Shown here: in pieces, positions 53,972 to 62,690 of the stretch
Position numbering within the stretch: position 1 is the first letter of the stretch
How the letters are laid out: the number at the start of each line of letters is the position of its first letter
NCBI RefSeq assembly: GCF_025971925.1
Contig: NZ_JAPDHV010000004.1
Location: 62,001 to 126,000, forward strand
Direction: 5' to 3'
Length of the DNA stretch: 64,000 bases
DNA from: Chryseobacterium oryctis
GTDB taxonomy: Bacteria; Bacteroidota; Bacteroidia; Flavobacteriales; Weeksellaceae
Translations under genes and position numbers: made by a program
The notes under the pieces: generated by a model
Told to the model about the DNA's origin: nothing
Databases searched by the model: none
The model's input: only the letters and a program-made list of their open reading frames with translations

Positions 53972-55111
53972 ATGAAACGTAAACTTATATATATAGTATT
54001 AGGATTGTTCATGTTCGTTCAGTGTACTAAAGAAAAAGATAAAACAGAACAAAAACCTGAACCTCATAAAGATGAAAATGTAGTAACTCTTACGGATGCA
54101 CAGTTGAAAAATGCACCAATAGAAACAACTACACTTTCTTTACAAAATATCTCCAGTGTATTGAAACTTAACGGAATGATAGATGTTCCGCCACAAAATC
54201 TTGTTTCGGTAAGTATTCCTTTGGGTGGATATTTAAAATCAAGCAGTTTGCTTCCTGGAATGCCTGTTACAAAAGGTCAGGTGATTGCGGTGATTGAAAA
54301 TCCTCAATTTATACAGCTTCAGCAAGATTATTTGATGGCGAAATCTAAACTGCATTTTGCAGAATTGGATTATCAACGCCAAAAAACATTAAATCAAAGT
54401 CAGGCAAGTAGTGATAAAGTAATGCAACAGGCGCAATCCGAGATGAACAGTCAGAGAATTTTGATGAGTTCTTTGGCGGAACAGTTACGTTTGATAAACA
54501 TCAATCCAAATTCTTTGAAATCCGGAAATATTACTAAAAGTGTACCGGTTTACAGTAGTATCAATGGTTTTGTGAGCAAAGTGAATGTGAATATCGGAAA
54601 ATATGTGAATCCTTCCGATGTTCTTTTTGAATTGATAAATCCGTCTGATATTCACCTCAATCTTAAAGTTTATGAAAAAGACTTGGAAAGTCTGAAAAAA
54701 GGACAAAGATTTGTAGCGTACACCAATGCAGAACCTAACAAAAAATATTATGGAGAGGTTTTTCTTATCAGCAAAGATGTAAACTCAGGAGGTTTGACGG
54801 AGGTTCACTGTCATTTTGATAAATATGACCACAGCCTTGTTCCCGGGATGTATATGAATGCTGAAATTGATATTCAGTCTTCTTTTTCAAATGCAGTTTC
54901 TGAGGAAGGTATTGTTAATTTTGAAGGCAAAGATTTTGTTTTCGTAGAAGAAAAAAAGCAGACGTACAAACTTACTCCGGTTACTTTAGGTGAAACAGAA
55001 AACGGATTTGTTCAGATTCTTAATTTTAATGATTTCAACAATAAAAAAATTGTTACTAAAAATGCTTATACCCTTTTGATGAAGCTTAAAAATACAGAAG
55101 AAGAGGATTAG
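53972..55111 (+). CDS. RND efflux periplasmic adaptor (CusB/CzcB-like) lipoprotein
   Basis: A 379-aa lipoprotein (Cys18 after MFVQ). The lipoyl-like, helical hairpin and beta-barrel regions are visible (IPLGGYLKSSSLLPGMPV, YLMAKSKLHFAELDYQRQK coiled coil, INGFVSKVNVNIGKYV). It bridges the inner pump and the outer channel. It is the last gene of the operon and is followed by a long perfect palindrome. Confidence 0.92.
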   Translation: MKRKLIYIVLGLFMFVQCTKEKDKTEQKPEPHKDENVVTLTDAQLKNAPIETTTLSLQNISSVLKLNGMIDVPPQNLVSVSIPLGGYLKSSSLLPGMPVTKGQVIAVIENPQFIQLQQDYLMAKSKLHFAELDYQRQKTLNQSQASSDKVMQQAQSEMNSQRILMSSLAEQLRLININPNSLKSGNITKSVPVYSSINGFVSKVNVNIGKYVNPSDVLFELINPSDIHLNLKVYEKDLESLKKGQRFVAYTNAEPNKKYYGEVFLISKDVNSGGLTEVHCHFDKYDHSLVPGMYMNAEIDIQSSFSNAVSEEGIVNFEGKDFVFVEEKKQTYKLTPVTLGETENGFVQILNFNDFNNKKIVTKNAYTLLMKLKNTEEED

Positions 55112-55136
55112 TTACTCAGTTTTAATTATTTATTAT

Positions 55137-55182
55137 AAAATTAACGCTCACTAAAATGCATTTTAGTGAGCGTTAATTTTAA
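55137..55182. terminator. 46-bp perfect palindrome between convergent genes
   Basis: The two 23-nt halves (55137-55159 and 55160-55182) are exact inverses, centred on TGCA. It lies between the efflux operon and a minus-strand gene and can form a bidirectional terminator hairpin with short A/T-rich tails. Confidence 0.6.
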
Positions 55183-55319
55183 ACTTGTTTTAAAGTTCAT
55201 ATAAGAGAAAATCAAAGATTTTCAAATAGCTAATGTGTTCTTATATAGATTTTTATAATGAATTTTAAAAAAAAACTTTTGTGTCTTTTGTGGTCAAAAT
55301 AAAAGTTTAAATCAACTTT

Positions 55320-55826
55320 TTATATTTTCTTAGTTAATCCTAATTTTTTGAGTGCATTTACATTCAAATATATTTTATCAAAATAGGTGAGGGATTCCAC
55401 ATTGGTGAATTTCTGAAATGTCATATTACTTTTATTGAAAGACAATTCAATAGAATCATTGTAAGTTGCAACGATTCTCACTACCGAAAAACCATTATAA
55501 GCTACTGTAAAACCATCAAAAAGGAGATTTTTTTCAGCTTGTTGATAGACTCTGTATTCCTCAAAAACAGGACTTCCCACATTGTCGTTTCTTTTTTTGC
55601 TATTATGTTTTAGAGAACTCCATGCTGTATAGTTTTTAGGTTCTTTTAAAATATTTCCTTTAGAATCTACCGGCACAAACATTCCTAATGTTAAATTTTT
55701 TTTGAGAAATTTTGCATAGTTATTCATCAATTTCAAGGTCTGAAGATCAGCATATCCCTCATTAGAATAGTACTCAATAACAAAATCTGTCATAGGAATC
55801 AACTTGTGAGAATCATCTATTGGCAT
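55320..55826 (-). CDS. Hypothetical soluble protein
   Basis: A 168-aa protein with no recognised domain, no signal peptide and no membrane segment. Mixed helix/strand composition, starting MPIDDSHKLIPMTDFVIEYY. A clear -7 element (TATATTTG at 55870-55863, minus strand) 36 nt upstream supports it being a real gene. It lies between the metal-efflux operon and the sulfur operon without an obvious link to either. Confidence 0.65.
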   Translation of the reverse strand: MPIDDSHKLIPMTDFVIEYYSNEGYADLQTLKLMNNYAKFLKKNLTLGMFVPVDSKGNILKEPKNYTAWSSLKHNSKKRNDNVGSPVFEEYRVYQQAEKNLLFDGFTVAYNGFSVVRIVATYNDSIELSFNKSNMTFQKFTNVESLTYFDKIYLNVNALKKLGLTKKI

Positions 55827-55862
55827 AATTGGTATTTCTTGGTCTTAAAACTTAGTATTGGG

Positions 55863-55889
55863 CAAATATACAAGTTTACCCTGATGCAA
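55863..55889 (-). promoter_or_regulatory. Promoter of the 168-aa hypothetical gene
   Basis: On the minus strand TTG (55889-55887), a 16-nt spacer and TATATTTG (55870-55863). Confidence 0.5.
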
Positions 55890-55905
55890 AAAGTTTTAAT
55901 CAAAA

Positions 55906-56388
55906 TTAATGAGGAAGTTTTTCTCTGAAATATCCATACACCCAGGTTCCTAAAATTGCACTTAGTAAAGTTACCGCTACAGCAAAAGCTCCTGTCCCGA
56001 TTTGTGCAAAAAGTGGTCCCGGACAAGCTCCCGTAATTGCCCAGCCAAATCCGAAAATCAAACCGCCATAGATTTGTCCTTTGTTAAACTTTTTAGGAGC
56101 AATGGTAATCGGTTCGCCATAAATGGTTTTGATTTTGAATTTTTTAATAATCCAAACGGAAACAAGCGCTGTGAAAACTGCACTTCCGATGATGCCGTAC
56201 ATATGGAAAGATTGTAATCTGAACATCTCCTGAATTCTGAACCAACTGATAACTTCAGCTTTTGTAAAAACAATTCCGAAGAAAATTCCTACCAAAAGAT
56301 ATTTTAGGTTGTGATACCATTTGTGTTGAAGCTGACTTTCATTGGTGCAAATAGTATCTTGGTGACGTATATCTGTTTCTTTTGTCAT
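55906..56388 (-). CDS. YeeE/YedE-family transporter subunit (DUF6691-type)
   Basis: A 160-aa membrane protein with about four hydrophobic helices. It has the typical KGQIYGGLIFGFGWAITGACPGPLFAQIG segment including the conserved Cys of GACPGP. With its neighbour it forms a split YeeE/YedE pair that probably moves thiosulfate or another sulfur compound. Last gene of the sulfur operon, 11 nt after its partner. Confidence 0.88.
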   Translation of the reverse strand: MTKETDIRHQDTICTNESQLQHKWYHNLKYLLVGIFFGIVFTKAEVISWFRIQEMFRLQSFHMYGIIGSAVFTALVSVWIIKKFKIKTIYGEPITIAPKKFNKGQIYGGLIFGFGWAITGACPGPLFAQIGTGAFAVAVTLLSAILGTWVYGYFREKLPH

Positions 56389-56399
56389 TATTGATTAAA

Positions 56400-56963
56400 T
56401 TAAAGTGAAAGAATTATGGGAAGAATGAAGTTTGCCATTAAAAAACCTCCAATCATAAAACAAATTGTAGCAACTAAGGACGGCCATTGTAAGTTGGCAA
56501 GTCCCATTATTGAATGTCCGCTTGTGCATCCTCCCGCATATCGGGTTCCGAAACCGACTAAAAATCCACCTACAATCATGATGAAAAATCCTTTTAGTGT
56601 AAATAGACTTTCAAAATTCATTAATTGAGCTGGTACAAGATTGCTGTAATCTGTGATTCCGTAAGTAGCCAGTTCTGTTTTAAGTTGAGGATTTATGTTT
56701 ATTTCTCCTGGATTTATGAGATATTGAGCAGTTACCAATCCGCCAATAAAAATTCCCAACACAAAAAGTAAATTCCAAATTTCTTTTTTCCAATCATATT
56801 TGAAAAAGCTGATATTTGCAGGAATACAAGATGCACAAATATGCCTTAATGAAGAACTGATTCCGAAGGATTTATTTCCTAAAATCAGTAAAATAGGGAC
56901 GGTAAGACCAATCAACGGACCGGCAATATACCAAGGCCAAGGTTCTTTTATAATATCTAACAT
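56400..56963 (-). CDS. YeeE/YedE thiosulfate/sulfur transporter
   Basis: A 187-aa protein with about five helices. Conserved cysteines occur in RHICASCIPANI and in the second-repeat motif RYAGGCTSGHSIMGL, both typical of YeeE/YedE. It is placed between the persulfide dioxygenase-rhodanese gene and the smaller YeeE partner. The likely role is uptake or export of sulfur species in sulfide detoxification. Confidence 0.9.
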   Translation of the reverse strand: MLDIIKEPWPWYIAGPLIGLTVPILLILGNKSFGISSSLRHICASCIPANISFFKYDWKKEIWNLLFVLGIFIGGLVTAQYLINPGEININPQLKTELATYGITDYSNLVPAQLMNFESLFTLKGFFIMIVGGFLVGFGTRYAGGCTSGHSIMGLANLQWPSLVATICFMIGGFLMANFILPIILSL

Positions 56964-56980
56964 TTATAATTATTTTTTAC

Positions 56981-58393
56981 TTATTTTAAAACTTTACTTT
57001 GACATACAAAATTACTCTTTGGAACGCTTGTTTGAGAAATAGCATTAAAACCACCTTCAATTTCGGTAAAATTTCTGAAACCTCTTGCCTGAAGAATACT
57101 TGCAGCCATCATACTTCTGTACCCTCCTGCACAATGAAGATAAAAATGTTCATTCTTGTCAATCTGACTTATCCATTCATTGATATAAGCTAGAGGTTTG
57201 CTATATGCTTCATTTACGTGTTCTGCATTGTATTCGCTTTCTTTTCTTACATCGATTATTTTAGCGTTTTTATCCTTGATTTCAGCTTCAAATTGTTGGG
57301 CTGAAATTCGGTGGACTGTATCGCTTTCTTTTCCGCTGTTTTTCCATGCTTCAAAACCACCTTTCAGAAACCCTAAAATATTGTCAAAACCAACTCTGCT
57401 TAATCTTGTTACGGCTTCTTCCTGTTCATTTTCATTGGTAATTAATAGAAGAGGTTGTTTTACATCTGCAATTAAAGCTCCAACCCAAGGTGCAAAATCA
57501 CCATTTAATCCGATATTAACAGATTGCGGAATGAATCCTTTCGCAAAGTCACCATTGTTTCTGACATCTAATATCAAAGCTCCCGAAAGTTCTGCAATAT
57601 TTTCAAATTCTTCAGGAGAAAGTGTATGTAAACCTTTAGATAAAACTTCATCAAAACTTTCATAGCCTTTTTTGTTCATGATGACGTTCATGCCAAAATA
57701 GGCGGGAGGAGGAAGAAGCCCGTCTGTAACAGCTTTTATGAAACTTTCTTTGTTTTTTTGGTTTAAAGCATAATTGTTTTTTTTCTGATTTCCTAATGTA
57801 TCAATCGTTTCTTTCTGCATATTTTTTCCACAGGCAGAGCCTGCTCCATGAGCCGGATATACGATGATATTATCATTTAAAGGAAGGATTTTTTTGTATA
57901 AACTGTCATACAATAACCCGGCTAATTCTTCCTGAGTCATATTCGTAGCTTTTTGAGCCAAATCGGGGCGTCCAACATCCCCTAAAAATAATGTATCTCC
58001 ACTGAAAAGAGCTTTTTCCTGTCTGTTTTCATCGATTAATAAAAAAGATGAGCTTTCTAGTGTGTGTCCTGGAGTATGAAGAACTTTAATTTTGATATTT
58101 CCAACTTCAAAAATTTGATTGTCTTCTGCGATGATAGCTTTAAATTCAGGATTTGCAGTAGGTCCATAGATGATTGATGCACCTGTTTTCTTACTTAAAT
58201 CTACATGACCGCTAACGAAATCTGCATGAAAGTGGGTTTCAAAAATGTATTTTAAAGTTACATTATCTTTCTTCAGTCTGTCAATATAGGGTTGAGTTTC
58301 TCTTAAAGGATCAATTATCACTGCTTCATTTTCAGAAACAATATAATACGCTCCCTGAGCTAAACATCCTGTATAAATCTGTTCTATTTTCAT
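56981..58393 (-). CDS. Persulfide dioxygenase-like MBL hydrolase fused to rhodanese domains
   Basis: A 470-aa protein. The N-terminal metallo-beta-lactamase domain (about 1-240) has THFHADFVSGH and later HTPGHT and YPAHGAGS, the ligands of the ETHE1/persulfide dioxygenase family. Two rhodanese domains follow. The first (about 265-350) lacks an active Cys; the second (about 370-460) has the active-site loop LHCAGGYRS with Cys. It oxidizes or relays persulfide sulfur. Central gene of the sulfur operon. Confidence 0.9.
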   Translation of the reverse strand: MKIEQIYTGCLAQGAYYIVSENEAVIIDPLRETQPYIDRLKKDNVTLKYIFETHFHADFVSGHVDLSKKTGASIIYGPTANPEFKAIIAEDNQIFEVGNIKIKVLHTPGHTLESSSFLLIDENRQEKALFSGDTLFLGDVGRPDLAQKATNMTQEELAGLLYDSLYKKILPLNDNIIVYPAHGAGSACGKNMQKETIDTLGNQKKNNYALNQKNKESFIKAVTDGLLPPPAYFGMNVIMNKKGYESFDEVLSKGLHTLSPEEFENIAELSGALILDVRNNGDFAKGFIPQSVNIGLNGDFAPWVGALIADVKQPLLLITNENEQEEAVTRLSRVGFDNILGFLKGGFEAWKNSGKESDTVHRISAQQFEAEIKDKNAKIIDVRKESEYNAEHVNEAYSKPLAYINEWISQIDKNEHFYLHCAGGYRSMMAASILQARGFRNFTEIEGGFNAISQTSVPKSNFVCQSKVLK

Positions 58394-58410
58394 AATGATA
58401 AATTTTAATT

Positions 58411-59211
58411 TTAGATTTTAAAAAATATTTCTTTGATAATAATATAAATGCCCATTATCAGGACAAACCATCCAAATGCGGGTTTAAGTTTTTTGCCGTC
58501 GATTTTTTTTGATAAATAAGAACCTATAATAATTCCGATAATGGCAATGACAGAAATTGATATGAGTAAACTCCAATCGATTTCAGAATGGTTCATTGCG
58601 GAAAAGAAACCGATGAGCGAATTTAGTGAAACAATGACCAAAGAAGTTCCGATGGCAACTTTCATTGGGATTTTCAGAAGATTAACTAATGTGGGAATAA
58701 TCATAAATCCTCCACCTGCACCAACCAAACCGGTTAAAATCCCTACAGCAGAGCCTTCTCCCGCTGCCTTGAATATGCTGTTTTTATGGGAATGTGCTAC
58801 TTCAATTGTTGATAAGGAACTCTTCTGAATCATTTTAAAAGAAGCGATAATCATCAATACTGCAAAAATCAGTAACAGAAAAATGTCTTTTGTAAGAATG
58901 AAATTCCCTATTCTGAAAACTTCAATCGGAATTAAAGGTAAAAGGTAGCTTCTTGTAAGAAAAATTGAAATAATGGAAGGAATTCCGAAAACCAAAGCGG
59001 TTTTAAGGTCTACCAATCCTTTTTTTAGATAAGAAACAGAACCTGCGACACTACTGATTCCAACAATGAAAAGTGAGTATTCTGTTGCGATAAAAGCGTC
59101 AATCCCGAAAAGATAAACAAGAACAGGAATGGTAAGAATGCTTCCGCCACTCCCAACTAATCCTAGTGAAACACCAATTAAAACTGATGCGATATAACCA
59201 AAAATTTCCAT
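58411..59211 (-). CDS. TauE/SafE-family sulfite exporter-like permease
   Basis: A 266-aa inner-membrane protein with about eight helices and the two glycine-rich repeats of the family (LGLVGSGGSILTIPVLVYL and GLVGAGGGFMIIPTLVNL). Probably exports sulfite or a related anion made by the dioxygenase. It is the first gene of the minus-strand sulfur operon, 17 nt upstream of the MBL-rhodanese gene. Confidence 0.9.
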   Translation of the reverse strand: MEIFGYIASVLIGVSLGLVGSGGSILTIPVLVYLFGIDAFIATEYSLFIVGISSVAGSVSYLKKGLVDLKTALVFGIPSIISIFLTRSYLLPLIPIEVFRIGNFILTKDIFLLLIFAVLMIIASFKMIQKSSLSTIEVAHSHKNSIFKAAGEGSAVGILTGLVGAGGGFMIIPTLVNLLKIPMKVAIGTSLVIVSLNSLIGFFSAMNHSEIDWSLLISISVIAIIGIIIGSYLSKKIDGKKLKPAFGWFVLIMGIYIIIKEIFFKI

Positions 59212-59286
59212 TTTGACTTTCTATAAATTTCCGAAAGCAAAAATGGAAATACTTATATTGTTCTACAGTTACTTTTGTTACACAAC

Positions 59287-59913
59287 TCAGTTTTGTAGTG
59301 TTATTTTATTTCTTCCGAGCTTTACCTTGCCACTTTCTTCAAGCTGTTTAAGTAGTCTTGAAACGACAACTCTTGCTGTTCCTAATTCGTTAGCAAGTTG
59401 CTCATGGGTAATGACAATAGTTTTAGAATTTGATATTTCGTATTTTTTATGAAGTAAATTCAGTAATCTCTCATCTACTTTTTTGAAAGCAATCGCATTG
59501 ATGATATCTAATAATTCTTCAAATCGTTTGTGATAAAGTCTGAAAATATAATCGAGCCATTCTGGATATTCTTTTATGAATAAAGAAACCTTGTCTACAG
59601 GTAAAAAAAGAATTTCTGTATCTTCTTCTACTTCAGCTTTTACGATGCTTCTTTCGTTGTGTATTCCACCAAGAAAAGACATAATGCAGCTTTCTCCTGT
59701 TTTGATGTAGTACAACAAAATTTCTCTGCCGTCTTCTTCGGTACGGATTACTTTTAGCATTCCTTTCAAAACAATAGGAATAGAACGGATAGAAGTGTTT
59801 TCATCAAGGATGACATCTCCTTCCTTGTAGGTTTTGATAATACCGTTTTCAGAAAGTTTATCAGCAAGTTCCTGAGATATTGTAAATTCTTTTGGCGAAA
59901 TTTTATTTTCCAT
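59287..59913 (-). CDS. Crp/Fnr-family transcriptional regulator
   Basis: A 208-aa protein with an N-terminal cyclic-nucleotide-like beta-barrel (about 20-130) and a C-terminal winged helix (THEQLANELGTARVVVSRLLKQLEE). No N-terminal Cys cluster like Fnr is seen; one Cys (ESCIMSFLGG) sits in the sensor domain. It stands directly upstream of the sulfur operon in the same direction and probably controls it in response to a sulfur or redox signal. Confidence 0.9.
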   Translation of the reverse strand: MENKISPKEFTISQELADKLSENGIIKTYKEGDVILDENTSIRSIPIVLKGMLKVIRTEEDGREILLYYIKTGESCIMSFLGGIHNERSIVKAEVEEDTEILFLPVDKVSLFIKEYPEWLDYIFRLYHKRFEELLDIINAIAFKKVDERLLNLLHKKYEISNSKTIVITHEQLANELGTARVVVSRLLKQLEESGKVKLGRNKITLQN

Positions 59914-59923
59914 AACTGAATAT

Positions 59924-59931
59924 CAAAGTTA
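59924..59931 (-). promoter_or_regulatory. -7 element of the Crp/Fnr gene
   Basis: TAACTTTG on the minus strand (59931-59924), 10 nt before the ATG. Confidence 0.45.
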
Positions 59932-60093
59932 CTGCATTTTAATTTATTTAATGATAATGAAATTTTAAACTCAATTCAGTATTTTTTATTTAGAGTAAAT
60001 ATGGATTTCAAATTTTGAATTATAACTTATTTTGGCTATTGGTTTCGGAAAAAATAATCACTAAATTTAATAATCTTATTTATTTTATTCTTT

Positions 60094-62601
60094 ATGTCTT
60101 ATAATATCCCAGAATATTTAAAAGGTCTTTCGGAAACTGAAGTAGAAGCCTCAAGAAAAGAATTCGGACTCAATCAATTAGAAGCTTTACATAAAGACAC
60201 ATGGGTAGATATTCTCATTAATATTTTAAAGGAACCGATGCTGATTCTGCTGATGTGCGTTTCGTTGATTTACGTAATTGTGGGAGATTATGCGGAGGCT
60301 ATCTTTATGTTTGCCGCTATTGTTGCGGTTACAGCTATTTCTTTTTATCAGGATAACCGAAGCAAAAATGCATTAGAAGAACTTGAAAAACTTAATGAGC
60401 CTTTAAGTAAAGTAATAAGAAATTCAAAAATAATAGAAATTCCTACTCATGAGATTGTAGTAGGAGATTTGTGTATTACGGAAGAAGGAAAGTTTATTAA
60501 CGCTGATGGGAAGATTGTATACAGTAATGATTTTTCTGTTAATGAATCCTCATTGACGGGAGAGAGTTATTCTGTTTTCAAAGATGATGATTCAGAAGAT
60601 AATCTTGTGTATAGCGGAACGATTACGGTTTCAGGGTCAGCTGTTTTTAAAGTTGAAAAAATAGGCAAAGAAACACGTGTCGGAAAAATAGGGAAATCTA
60701 TCATAGATATAAAAGAAGAAATTTCTCCATTACAACTTCAAATCAGAAGATTTGTAAAAGGAATGGCTATAATAGGATTGGGTATTTTCCTCGCTGTTTG
60801 TATTTTTAGCTTTATTAAAACAGGAAACTTTGTTGAGAGTTTATTGAACGGACTTACCTTGGCTATGTCGGTTATTCCTGAGGAAATTCCTGTTGCTTTT
60901 ACTACTTTTATGACCATCGGAGCTTGGAAATTGATGCAAAAAGGTATTATTATCAAACGAAGCAGTATTGTAGAAACTTTGGGAAGTGTTACAGTTATCT
61001 GTACGGATAAAACGGGTACAATTACCGAAAACATGATGCATCTGAAACATCTGTACGATTATAAATCTGGGAAAACTTATGATGAAAAAGAATTTGGAGC
61101 AGGAGAGCTAAATGAGCTTATAACTTATGCGATGTGGAGTAGTGAGCCGGTACCTTTTGACCCGATGGAAATAACTTTACATGAAACTTATGAACAAACT
61201 CAGTCCAATGATGTAAGAAAAGACTATCATTTATTTCATGAATATCCGCTTGAAGGTAAACCACCGATGATGACTCATCTTTTTGAAAATTCAGAAAAAT
61301 CGAGAATCATCGCAGCAAAAGGAGCTCCTGAAGTAATTCTTGCTGTTTCAAATCTTTCAGAGGCTGAGAAAGATAGAGTAAGAAAAGAAATAACAAAGTT
61401 CGGAGAACAGGGATATCGTGTACTTGGAGTAGCTAAATCTCATTTTGAAGGATATAATTTCCCTGAAAAACAACAGGATTTTGTGTTTGAATTTTTAGGA
61501 TTGACAGTTTTTTATGACCCGCCTAAAAAAGAAATACAAAAAGTATTTCAGCAGATTTATGATGCAGGAATTAAAGTAAAAGTCATTACAGGAGACAATG
61601 CAGATACTACAAAAGCAATCGCGTTGCAGTCTGGTATTCAAAATAATGCAAAGGCAGTTGCAGGAAGTGAAATTATAGAAAATTCTGATGAAGAAATTGC
61701 TCAAATTGCAAGAAATACTACGTTATTTACAAGAATGTTCCCTGATACAAAGCTTAAAATTGTGAACGCTTTAAAAAAACAAAACGAGGTTGTGGCTATG
61801 CTAGGAGACGGAGTAAATGACGGACCTGCTCTAAAAGCGGCTCATATTGGAGTGGCGATGGGAAGTAAAGGTACAGAAATTGCAAAATCGGCGGCGGCAT
61901 TGGTTATTACAGATGACAATCTTGAAAAACTGGTTGTTGGGATAGCTGCGGGAAGAAGAATTTATTCTAATATTAAAAAAGCAGTACAGTATATTATTTC
62001 CATTCATATTCCTATTATTTTGACGGTTTCTTTGCCTCTGTTTTTGGGTTGGGCATTTCCGCAAATATTTACACCAATCCATGTTATTTTCTTAGAAATT
62101 GTAATGGGACCTACATGCTCTATCGTTTACGAAAATGAACCAATGGAAAAAAATACAATGAAAAGACCTCCACGAATAATGAGTGAAACTTTTTTGAATT
62201 GGCGAGAACTCACCATAAGTATTATTCAGGGATTGGTAATCACTCTCGGAATACTATTTATATATCAGTTTTCTGTTCAAAACGGAGGGAATGAAGAAAA
62301 AACAAGGGCAATGGTTTTCAGTACCCTTATTTTCGCGAATATATTACTAAGTTTAGTCAATCGTTCCTTCTATTACAGTGTATTTGAGAGTTTCAAAAAT
62401 CGTAATGTTTTATTAGCGTTCATTTCCATATCAGTTATTGTATTATTATTTGTAATACTTTATATAAAGCCGGTTTCTGTGTTTTTTAAAGTAACAAGTC
62501 TTAATGCAAATGAGTTGGGATGGGCTTTACTTACAGCAGCAGTTTCTGTTCTCTGGTTTGAATTGTATAAACTGATTAAAAGAATTTCCGGTAAAAAGTA
62601 G
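60094..62601 (+). CDS. Cation-translocating P-type ATPase (type II, calcium-like)
   Basis: An 835-aa ion pump. The actuator domain has the SSLTGES motif, and the phosphorylation site is CTDKTGT (Asp at about 308). The nucleotide domain has KGAPE, and hinge motifs are TGDN and GDGVNDGPAL. TM4 reads SVIPEEIPVAFTTF, as in calcium/proton-type pumps, and there is no heavy-metal CPC motif or N-terminal HMA domain. The cation is inferred. It starts divergently from the Crp/Fnr gene and ends at a terminator. Confidence 0.92.
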   Translation: MSYNIPEYLKGLSETEVEASRKEFGLNQLEALHKDTWVDILINILKEPMLILLMCVSLIYVIVGDYAEAIFMFAAIVAVTAISFYQDNRSKNALEELEKLNEPLSKVIRNSKIIEIPTHEIVVGDLCITEEGKFINADGKIVYSNDFSVNESSLTGESYSVFKDDDSEDNLVYSGTITVSGSAVFKVEKIGKETRVGKIGKSIIDIKEEISPLQLQIRRFVKGMAIIGLGIFLAVCIFSFIKTGNFVESLLNGLTLAMSVIPEEIPVAFTTFMTIGAWKLMQKGIIIKRSSIVETLGSVTVICTDKTGTITENMMHLKHLYDYKSGKTYDEKEFGAGELNELITYAMWSSEPVPFDPMEITLHETYEQTQSNDVRKDYHLFHEYPLEGKPPMMTHLFENSEKSRIIAAKGAPEVILAVSNLSEAEKDRVRKEITKFGEQGYRVLGVAKSHFEGYNFPEKQQDFVFEFLGLTVFYDPPKKEIQKVFQQIYDAGIKVKVITGDNADTTKAIALQSGIQNNAKAVAGSEIIENSDEEIAQIARNTTLFTRMFPDTKLKIVNALKKQNEVVAMLGDGVNDGPALKAAHIGVAMGSKGTEIAKSAAALVITDDNLEKLVVGIAAGRRIYSNIKKAVQYIISIHIPIILTVSLPLFLGWAFPQIFTPIHVIFLEIVMGPTCSIVYENEPMEKNTMKRPPRIMSETFLNWRELTISIIQGLVITLGILFIYQFSVQNGGNEEKTRAMVFSTLIFANILLSLVNRSFYYSVFESFKNRNVLLAFISISVIVLLFVILYIKPVSVFFKVTSLNANELGWALLTAAVSVLWFELYKLIKRISGKK

Positions 62602-62621
62602 TTAAATAAATATCAGCACTA

Positions 62622-62652
62622 AAGCATTGAGAATTTCTCAGTGCTTTTTTTA
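62622..62652 (+). terminator. Terminator of the P-type ATPase gene
   Basis: 11-bp stem (62622-62632 with 62636-62646, one G-U pair), 3-nt loop, then TTTTTA. Confidence 0.8.
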
Positions 62653-62690
62653 ATTTTGTCATTAGATAATTTCATGAAAAATCAATTAGA

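Noticed and set aside
57198-57665. 155-aa plus-strand ORF
   Set aside because: It is antisense to the MBL-rhodanese gene, whose active-site motifs are clear; low-complexity Ser/Phe/Leu composition is typical of a shadow frame.
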